From the NCBI GenBank assembly GCA_964368075.1, contig CAYJAD010000042.1:1-21455 (forward strand): 21,455 nucleotides of DNA, read 5' to 3'. Position 1 is the first letter of the stretch, and each line of letters opens with the position of its first letter. Made by a program: the position numbers and the translations under genes. The notes under the pieces were generated by a model. It made no database searches, had not been told where the DNA came from, and worked only from the letters and a program-made list of their open reading frames with translations. Positions 16,263-21,455 of this stretch are shown one piece after another. Source of the DNA: CAYJAD01 sp964368075 (lineage in GTDB: Bacteria > Desulfobacterota > Desulfovibrionia > Desulfovibrionales > Desulfovibrionaceae).

Positions 16263-18053
16263 TTACTGAGATACCAGATAATCATTTTTAAAAGTGTCTT
16301 GTGATATAATGGTATACCTACCTTGAGAATTTTGTAAAAGATAAAAATGAGCATCACCTAAGTAAAATTCGTTATCTTTACCAAAGATATTCTGCTCTTT
16401 TAGAGTAGATTCAGGAGAAATTTTTTCAATTTCTATGCAAAATTTTTCATGGCTTTGTAGTGCCCAAAACATATAATCCGGTGTGGTAGGAGAGTCTTTT
16501 TTGTAGACTTTTTGTGCTTGCGGCAACTCTTCTATGTTTTCGCCTGTAAAGTCACGAACATAAGTTTTTTCAAAAATATCGCTTCGCACAACGTATAAAT
16601 CATCTTTTGTGCGAGAAAGCAACCAGTCGCCGGGAGTGCCAGAATAATAGTTGTCATTATCCCAACGCGTAAATATTTTAACATATTCTTTATGCCCAAG
16701 GCATAAGGCTAGAATTTTTTGACTAGCAAGACTTTTACAAGGTTGTACATAATCCATTAAGGAAATACGCATTCCTGTATCTGTGTTGAGTACTGTGGGA
16801 AGGTAGGTAGAATTTGGGCAGTATATATCTGCATCCATACTATAAATACCTTCAAATACTTTACGATCAATGGGGTAAACTTCGCCTTCTGTGCCTAACA
16901 TGAGGTATGTATCTTTGTTGCTTTGGACAAAAATATCGCCCTCTAAAGTACGAACATGCAAGGTCGTGTCTTTTCCAAAAACTGCTTCTGTGTAAACAAC
17001 GCCTTGTATAATGGGAAGCTTTCTGTAGTTTCGATACAACTCTGTAGATGGCCAATCTTGCAATGTTTCTGGATTAAGGCAATCAAGCAGGCGAAAGCTT
17101 TGATAATAATCGCAAATACGTTCGGTGCAATAATCAATAAAGTCTTTTTCGGGAAAACTTGCTTCAAATTTACTAAAAACAATGTAGCCGCCGGCTTTTT
17201 CGCTGTGGCCTCCGCCTGAGCCTATGCCATTGGCAATCCATTGTGCCAGATGACTTGCTTTCATGTCACGCGTGGTTGTGCGCACAGAAAATTTAAAGTC
17301 TCCATTGGGTAAGGGAGAATGCGCAACTACGGTATCAATACTATCCACTTGGGTAGCAAGATCGCTGATGACACCTAAAATATTGGGGTCGCACATGGGG
17401 GCAGCAATAAGGGCTAAGCGATATTCATCATGAATAATATTTAAATTTTTCAAAGATGAGGATGTTTGTAACAAATCATTTAACGAAAGGTTAGAAAGGC
17501 GCAATTGCTTAAAAATGCGCTCATCAATGCGTAGGGTGTCCCACATATCTTTATCAAGAGGATGACGCACTTCTGCAAAGCTGTTGGTATCCATAAACAA
17601 ACCATAATGCAGCGCTGTGGCAAGGTTTGTGTCTATGGCAAATTTTTTCTTAAGAAGCAAATCCCACATAAGTGTTGAGCAAGAGCCAAGCCAAGGGCGT
17701 AAATCATACAAAGGCGGCAGATCTTTTTCTTGGATATGATGATCAATAACAGCTATATGTGGCGCTGCAATCTTCATTACATTGCCCATGCCATATTGGC
17801 AGTCTACCGTAACAAGTAAGCCGTCCCACTCTTCCAATTGCGGGCGGTGTTGTACCGGAATATTTAATTGCAAAATCATAGCCACTAAATTGGGCTTTGT
17901 GATAGGCGGGCCACCATAGAAAAAAAGAGCTTTTTTTCCCATGGCCTCTAAAAAAGAATAGAGGGCAAAACCGGAAGCCAAAGCATCAGCATCGGGAATA
18001 TTATGACATTGAATGGCAATGGTGTCGTGTTGCAAAATTTTATCTAAAATCAT
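16263..18053 (-). CDS. DHH/DHHA1 phosphoesterase with C-terminal PGDW-type repeats
   Basis: 596 residues. The N-terminal half is an NrnA/RecJ-type DHH phosphoesterase: HNIPDADALASG (H17, D21, D23), VTVD (D84), IDHH (D104-H106) for two metal ions, and DHHA1 substrate motif GSGGGHSEKAGG from residue 278. Such enzymes cleave short oligonucleotides (nanoRNA), pAp or cyclic dinucleotides. Residues about 340-596 are extra and hold roughly three repeats: EGDIF near 372 with GEVYPIDRKVFEGIY, PGDWLLSR near 474 with LYVVRSDIFEKTY, and a degenerate YTIISQDTFKNDYL at the end. The repeats look like small beta domains. SD AAGGG lies before the ATG, with its own promoter at 18091-18119. The exact substrate cannot be read from sequence. 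Confidence 0.9.
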   Translation of the reverse strand: MILDKILQHDTIAIQCHNIPDADALASGFALYSFLEAMGKKALFFYGGPPITKPNLVAMILQLNIPVQHRPQLEEWDGLLVTVDCQYGMGNVMKIAAPHIAVIDHHIQEKDLPPLYDLRPWLGSCSTLMWDLLLKKKFAIDTNLATALHYGLFMDTNSFAEVRHPLDKDMWDTLRIDERIFKQLRLSNLSLNDLLQTSSSLKNLNIIHDEYRLALIAAPMCDPNILGVISDLATQVDSIDTVVAHSPLPNGDFKFSVRTTTRDMKASHLAQWIANGIGSGGGHSEKAGGYIVFSKFEASFPEKDFIDYCTERICDYYQSFRLLDCLNPETLQDWPSTELYRNYRKLPIIQGVVYTEAVFGKDTTLHVRTLEGDIFVQSNKDTYLMLGTEGEVYPIDRKVFEGIYSMDADIYCPNSTYLPTVLNTDTGMRISLMDYVQPCKSLASQKILALCLGHKEYVKIFTRWDNDNYYSGTPGDWLLSRTKDDLYVVRSDIFEKTYVRDFTGENIEELPQAQKVYKKDSPTTPDYMFWALQSHEKFCIEIEKISPESTLKEQNIFGKDNEFYLGDAHFYLLQNSQGRYTIISQDTFKNDYLVSQ

Positions 18054-18090
18054 AGATACCCTTAGATTAGGAGTTATAATTTATATGTAT

Positions 18091-18119
18091 AGTATATGGC
18101 TTTTAGAGATGAAATGCAA
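18091..18119 (-). promoter_or_regulatory. promoter of the DHH phosphoesterase gene
   Basis: Minus-strand -35 TTGCAT (18119-18114) and -10 TATACT (18096-18091) are 17 bases apart, with a start near 18084 and a 30-base leader. It lies in the 98-base gap after the TVP38-like gene. Confidence 0.6.
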
Positions 18120-18151
18120 TGAAGAAAATATGTGAACGACTGTGTCAAAGC

Positions 18152-18793
18152 TTATATATTTTTACGATGATTTTTATAACGCCAGTATATCCAATAGCCA
18201 AGAGAAAGGGATACTACATACAATGCAGCGCTTAGCAAAAATTCATGATTTTTATTTATTTGTAAGCCACTGCCCATGGTGGCAAAAATAAAATTTTGCA
18301 CGGTAAATCCCAGTGTAGAGCCAGCAAGAAAGGAAAGGGCAGGTATGCGGCTTATACCGGCAAGAAAGTTTGTTAAAAAATTGCTTCCTAAAGGCACAAT
18401 GCGGACTATAGTTGTAAGCAAAAAGGGAGATTGGCATAAAAAATCATTAAAGTGCTTTAATTTATGGCCATATTTTTTGTGTAACCATGTTTGCCCTAAA
18501 AAGCGAGCGTAGGAAAAGCACAACAAACACGCCAGAGCCGTACCTAAAGTGGCCAGCAGTGTGCCAAGCCACATTCCAAACACATAGCCCCCTAAAAGAC
18601 TACAGAGCTGTCTTGGAATACCCACGGCTGTTAAAGCTGTTACCAAGCCCACATACAGCACCATGCCATAAAGGCCCTGATTACGCACATAGTTGTCCAT
18701 CCATGCTTGTGTAGTAATAGTGGTAATGTCAAAAACACTGAACGCAATAATGAGTAGTGCGAAAAGGAAAAATAGTGAAATAATTCGAGACAT
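18152..18793 (-). CDS. TVP38/TMEM64 (VTT domain) membrane protein
   Basis: 213 residues, about six hydrophobic segments. An N-terminal TM (4-22) is followed by the VTT core: 'GLVTALTAVGIPRQLCSLLG', 'GGYVFGMWLGTLLATLGTAL' and 'FSYARFLGQ', then 'FLLTTIVRIVPLGSNFLTNF' and 'LAGISRIPALSFLAGSTLGF'. These match the TVP38/TMEM64 arm of the DedA superfamily, whose members are linked to lipid scrambling and envelope homeostasis. The start codon lies 9 bases after the stop of the small membrane protein upstream, without a good SD, which suggests translational coupling. It carries no information on the neighbouring DHH gene, which has its own promoter. Confidence 0.88.
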   Translation of the reverse strand: MSRIISLFFLFALLIIAFSVFDITTITTQAWMDNYVRNQGLYGMVLYVGLVTALTAVGIPRQLCSLLGGYVFGMWLGTLLATLGTALACLLCFSYARFLGQTWLHKKYGHKLKHFNDFLCQSPFLLTTIVRIVPLGSNFLTNFLAGISRIPALSFLAGSTLGFTVQNFIFATMGSGLQINKNHEFLLSAALYVVSLSLGYWIYWRYKNHRKNI

Positions 18794-18802
18794 AGCTTGG
18801 AG

Positions 18803-19057
18803 TTACTGTATATTATTATTGGGGGGATTTTTTTCTCTTTTCTCTCGTAAGCAAAATTGAAGAAAGAGTAAAGCTATTTGTCCAATAAAAAGCGTGATGT
18901 CGCTATCTACAAATGCAATGGCAGACATACATAAGGCTCCAATGCAGGGAAAAATAAATGAAATTTTTGGTTTAACAAGAAAAAAGCCTTGTAAAACTAT
19001 AGCCAAAAAGAGTAAAGCAGGGCCATAGTACATATTCCAAGAGAGAATGTCGTGCAT
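18803..19057 (-). CDS. small membrane protein of unknown function
   Basis: 84 residues with three hydrophobic stretches, at about 11-28, 31-48 and 53-68, and a charged tail LREKREKNPPNNN. The size and three-TM topology resemble the membrane part of NfeD-like proteins, but no decisive motif is present. It is probably real because it is tightly linked to the next gene (9 bases), has three clean TM segments and lies behind a -10 TATAAT. The SD is weak (AAAG). Confidence 0.65.
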   Translation of the reverse strand: MHDILSWNMYYGPALLFLAIVLQGFFLVKPKISFIFPCIGALCMSAIAFVDSDITLFIGQIALLFLQFCLREKREKNPPNNNIQ

Positions 19058-19086
19058 GAAAGCTTTATAATGTAGTTAAAAAATCA

Positions 19087-19114
19087 TTGCAAATTATAAA
19101 AGTGTGGTTATATT
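19087..19114 (+). promoter_or_regulatory. promoter of hslU
   Basis: -35 TTGCAA (19087-19092) and -10 TATATT (19109-19114) are 16 bases apart. The start is near 19121, at the foot of the hairpin at 19122. No CIRCE or sigma32-like heat-shock element was recognised. The promoter overlaps the minus-strand one for the divergent small membrane gene. Confidence 0.55.
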
Positions 19115-19121
19115 TTGCCTT
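19093..19121 (-). promoter_or_regulatory. possible promoter of the small membrane protein-TVP38 pair
   Basis: Minus-strand -10 TATAAT (19098-19093) is perfect. The hexamer 17 bases upstream, AAGGCA (19121-19116), is a weak -35. It overlaps the hslU promoter face to face, so the two could compete. Confidence 0.4.
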
Positions 19122-19149
19122 GCTGTGAAAAACAGTGCAGCTTTTTTTT
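19122..19149 (+). promoter_or_regulatory. terminator-like hairpin at the 5' end of the hslU mRNA
   Basis: GCTG (19122-19125) pairs with CAGC (19138-19141), extended by two G.U pairs, and is followed directly by eight T (19142-19149). It ends 27 bases before the hslU ATG. No plus-strand gene lies upstream that would need a terminator. It could be a 5' stabilising stem or a weak attenuator. Confidence 0.4.
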
Positions 19150-19176
19150 AAAATAATTGTATTTAGAGGTGTTTAC

Positions 19177-20493
19177 ATGATTACCCTTACCCCCCGTGAA
19201 ATTGTGGCAGAATTAGATAAATATATTATTGGGCAAGAGCAAGCCAAGCGTATGGTAGCGGTTGCTGTGCGTAACCGTTGGCGCCGTGGACAGTTGGCTC
19301 CAGAATTGCGCGATGAAGTAGCACCGAAAAATATTATTATGATGGGCCCCACCGGAGTAGGAAAAACGGAAATTGCACGTCGTTTGGCCAAATTATGCTC
19401 TGTTCCTTTTGTAAAAGTTGAAGCCACAAAATTTACCGAAGTAGGCTATGTGGGGCGCGATGTTGAGTCTATGGTGCGCGACCTTATGGAAATTAGTATT
19501 AAGCTTGTACGCGAAGAAGAAAATACACGTGTAAAAGCTGAAGCTGAAGTAGCGGCAGAAAATCGTCTTTTAGATTTATTGCTCCCCGCTTCTTTTGGGG
19601 CTGAAAGTGGACGCGATTCCACACGTGAAAAATTGCGTCAGCAATTTCGTCAAGGGTTTATGGACGATCGCGAAGTGGAAATGGAAGTTATGGAACAATC
19701 TGGCCCAAGCATTGATGTTTTTGCTATTCCCGGCATGGAGAACATGGGCTCACAAGTAAAAGACATGTTCGGTAAAGCTTTTCCGCCAAAACCCAAAAGG
19801 CGCAAGATGAAAATTGGTCAAGCCTTTACTGTGCTTGTTCAAGAAGAGTCAGAAAAATTAGTGGATGAAGAATCCTTGATGGAACGCGCTCGCGCTCGCG
19901 TAGAAGAAGGCGGTATTATTTTTATAGATGAGATTGATAAAATTGCCAGCACTTCTTCGCAACGTTCTTCAGATATTTCACGTGAAGGTGTGCAACGTGA
20001 TTTATTGCCCATTGTAGAGGGTAGTGTAGTTAATACCAAATATGGTATGATTAAAACGGACCATGTACTTTTTATTGCTGCAGGGGCTTTTCATTTTAGC
20101 AAACCTTCTGATTTGATTCCGGAGCTACAGGGGCGTTTTCCTTTGCGGGTAGAATTACAAGCCCTTGGTAAAGAGGAATTTTTGCGTATTCTCACAGAGC
20201 CAGACAATGCTTTAACACGGCAATATGCCGCGCTGTTGGGCACAGAAAATGTGCATGTAAGCTATACCGACGATGGTTTAAAAGAAATTGCGGCTTTTGC
20301 AGAAGAAACCAATAACGAAACAGAAAATATTGGTGCACGACGTTTATATACAATTATGGAAAAGATTCTTGCAGAAATTTCCTTTGAAGCGCCTGACAAG
20401 GCGGGTGAACAAGTAATCGTGGATGAAAATTATGTACGTACACATTTAGAAGATGTGCGTGAAGACAAAGATTTAAGTCGTTATATTCTATAA
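19177..20493 (+). CDS. hslU: ATP-dependent protease ATPase subunit HslU
   Basis: 438 residues, the usual family length. HslU is a AAA+ hexamer that unfolds substrates and feeds them to the HslV peptidase. Seen: MITLTPREIVAELDKYIIGQ start, Walker A GPTGVGKT (57-64), pore loop GYVGRD (90-95), the variable I-domain (about 110-240), Walker B FIDEID (249-254) and the C-terminal LSRYIL that docks into HslV. The ATG at 19177 is chosen over an upstream in-frame ATG (19135) because AGAGGT stands 6 bases before it and the family starts there. The other ATG falls inside the T-tract hairpin. No hslV is present in the window, whereas many bacteria have hslV directly upstream. Confidence 0.97.
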   Translation: MITLTPREIVAELDKYIIGQEQAKRMVAVAVRNRWRRGQLAPELRDEVAPKNIIMMGPTGVGKTEIARRLAKLCSVPFVKVEATKFTEVGYVGRDVESMVRDLMEISIKLVREEENTRVKAEAEVAAENRLLDLLLPASFGAESGRDSTREKLRQQFRQGFMDDREVEMEVMEQSGPSIDVFAIPGMENMGSQVKDMFGKAFPPKPKRRKMKIGQAFTVLVQEESEKLVDEESLMERARARVEEGGIIFIDEIDKIASTSSQRSSDISREGVQRDLLPIVEGSVVNTKYGMIKTDHVLFIAAGAFHFSKPSDLIPELQGRFPLRVELQALGKEEFLRILTEPDNALTRQYAALLGTENVHVSYTDDGLKEIAAFAEETNNETENIGARRLYTIMEKILAEISFEAPDKAGEQVIVDENYVRTHLEDVREDKDLSRYIL

Positions 20494-20507
20494 CAATAAC
20501 TCAATTG

Positions 20508-20577
20508 TGGAATTGCCGATACTAAGGTGCGCAATGCATTTTCGGCAATTCCATAAGTTAAAGTATCGCTTTAACTT
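20508..20577. terminator. two tandem stem-loops between convergent hslU and glycosyltransferase genes
   Basis: First stem: TGGAATTGCCGA (20508-20519) with TCGGCAATTCCA (20542-20553), 12 bp perfect. Second stem: AAGTTAAAG (20555-20563) with CTTTAACTT (20569-20577), 9 bp perfect. Neither has a proper T-tract in either direction, so they may protect 3' ends or work with Rho rather than act alone. Confidence 0.5.
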
Positions 20578-20589
20578 TATGTGAAGGTT

Positions 20590-21234
20590 TTATTTAAGTA
20601 ATGCTTTTTGTCGAAAGTTTAAGCCGTCTTCATCTAACCCACGCCCTGCATCATAAATTCCTACAACAGCATCAATAACACGCATATTTTGAGCACGGCG
20701 AGAGTAACGCAGCATATTTTCATAGTCGGCTTCGTATTTATGGCCTATCCATCCTCCACAACGCACCACCACCAATTGACGTGTAAGGCACAAGCATAAA
20801 GGATCAATATTACAGGGGCGCACAATGGGTTTATTCTGTTCTTCTATGGGGAGGTAGGGGATTTTGTGTGCTTTTGAAACATCAATACGGGCAATAAGCA
20901 TATCTGTATCTTTATGCGCTTCGTAAATACTAAAAGCCTCTTTTGTTAATACATTATCATCATCCAAGAAGATGATGCGCCGGCCTTTGGAGGCTTTGAG
21001 CAAGGCTTGGCGCAGGGCATTGCCAAAATCATTATTTTTGGGCAAATCATAATAACGTACACAGGCAAGAGAACGCACTCTTTCGCCTTTGACGCCGTCA
21101 AAACCAATAAGAATCTCTACAGAATGTTCTTCTAACTCTGCATAAGAAATGGCATCGACAACCGAATCAATGGCTTGTCCCAAAGCTAATGGTCTATCGC
21201 CACGGCTAGGTATGATGATGGAATACAATGTCAT
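20590..21234 (-). CDS. family 2 glycosyltransferase
   Basis: 214 residues. The start 'MTLYSIIIPSRGDRPLALGQ' is the classic GT-A fold beginning of family 2 enzymes. 'RIIFLDDDN' holds the DDD metal/nucleotide-sugar motif. The C-terminal part has 'CGGWIGHKYEADYENMLRYS', a plausible acceptor/catalytic region. The ATG at 21234 is chosen because AGAGAG lies about 9 bases upstream and GT2 enzymes start right at the first beta strand; an in-frame ATG at 21273 adds 13 unrelated residues. Donor and acceptor sugars are unknown. It stands alone in the window, convergent with hslU, with a possible -10 TATACT at 21305-21300. It is short for GT2 but complete in its catalytic core. Confidence 0.85.
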   Translation of the reverse strand: MTLYSIIIPSRGDRPLALGQAIDSVVDAISYAELEEHSVEILIGFDGVKGERVRSLACVRYYDLPKNNDFGNALRQALLKASKGRRIIFLDDDNVLTKEAFSIYEAHKDTDMLIARIDVSKAHKIPYLPIEEQNKPIVRPCNIDPLCLCLTRQLVVVRCGGWIGHKYEADYENMLRYSRRAQNMRVIDAVVGIYDAGRGLDEDGLNFRQKALLK

Positions 21235-21366
21235 ACTGTGTACTCTCTTGGGCGGTATGAAAACAGTGCGCACTCATAAATTTTTTCTGAATGCTTTAGA
21301 GTATATGCACTCTCTAAGTTATGATTACCAATGCATGTGTGATAAATGGAATTTATGGCAAAGGCC

Positions 21367-21396
21367 AAAAAAAATGCCCTCAATAAATTGATGGGC
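21367..21396 (-). terminator. terminator after tRNA-His
   Basis: On the minus strand GCCC-A-TCAA (21396-21388) pairs with TTGA-GGGC (21383-21376) around TTTA, with one bulged A. An A and eight T (21374-21367) follow. It starts 12 bases after the tRNA CCA end. A T-run on the other side (21401-21407) could make it work on the plus strand too. Confidence 0.75.
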
Positions 21397-21408
21397 TAAA
21401 TTTTTTTG

Positions 21409-21455
21409 TGGGGCGAATGATGGGACTTGAACCCACGGCCACCTGGGCCACAACC
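21409..21455 (-). tRNA. tRNA-His (GUG), 3' part; 5' part lies beyond the window
   Basis: The minus strand reads anticodon loop TTGTGGC with anticodon GTG (21451-21449), anticodon 3' stem CCAGG, a 5-base variable loop and T-arm GTGGG-TTCAAGT-CCCAT. The acceptor 3' strand is CATTCGC, then discriminator C (21412) and an encoded CCA (21411-21409). Discriminator C73 is the hallmark of tRNA-His, where it pairs with the extra G-1. The 5' half (acceptor, D arm, half of the anticodon stem) is outside the window. Confidence 0.92.

Noticed and set aside
21409..21455. Class II tRNA (Leu or Sec) with a long variable arm
   Set aside because: An initial fold put GGCC/GGCC into a variable stem. The His reading accounts for every base better: anticodon GTG, 5-base variable loop, C73 and encoded CCA.
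1..21455. Mobile elements, CRISPR arrays, prophage genes
   Set aside because: No transposase or integrase protein, no evenly spaced direct repeats and no attachment-site duplication of the tRNA-His 3' end were seen in the window.

Overview
The window is AT-rich bacterial chromosome. Its gene content points to a Gram-negative sulfate-reducer-type bacterium, most likely a low-GC member of the Desulfovibrionaceae. The clues are a methyl-accepting chemotaxis protein whose PAS domain carries a cysteine cluster (a type I associate with Desulfovibrio), a DctPQM TRAP transporter, an HslU without HslV beside it, and a CHASE2/GGDEF sensory pair. The lineage is inferred from protein resemblance alone. 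I see no insertion sequence, integrase, prophage or CRISPR array.

Layout. Bases 1-310 hold the start of a minus-strand CHASE2-domain sensor that runs off the left edge. Divergent from it is a membrane diguanylate cyclase (524-1852, +) with a near-consensus promoter and a 13-bp terminator hairpin. A chemoreceptor follows (2349-4625, +). A minus-strand TRAP transporter operon, dctP-dctQ-dctM (7690 down to 4736), converges on it. Upstream of dctP is a 370-base regulatory region. From 8061 to 16200 on the minus strand lie three genes: an exported TPR-CHAT protease-like protein, an exported DUF4384-like protein, and a cytoplasmic TIR/NB-ARC/TPR protein of bacterial NLR type. Upstream of these are a DHH phosphoesterase with an unusual C-terminal half, a TVP38/DedA-like membrane protein and a small membrane protein (19057 down to 16263). 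Divergent from them is hslU (19177-20493, +). A family 2 glycosyltransferase (minus) and the 3' part of tRNA-His(GUG) (minus) close the window.

The most striking signal is in the dctP leader (7716-7940, minus). A good sigma70 promoter is followed by a 36-codon leader ORF with an SD and tandem Trp codons. A 12-bp terminator hairpin with a U-tract sits between this ORF and dctP. A segment just downstream of the Trp codons can pair with the 5' arm of the terminator (12 pairs including one G.U, one bulge), forming a competing antiterminator. The geometry matches classical trp-type ribosome-mediated attenuation. It predicts that this TRAP transporter is induced when charged tRNA-Trp is scarce, so its substrate is probably tryptophan or an indole/aromatic relative rather than a C4-dicarboxylate.

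The second candidate system is the CHAT / DUF4384 / TIR-NLR block. It may link envelope proteins to a cytoplasmic NAD-consuming sensor. A defence or stress role is inference only.
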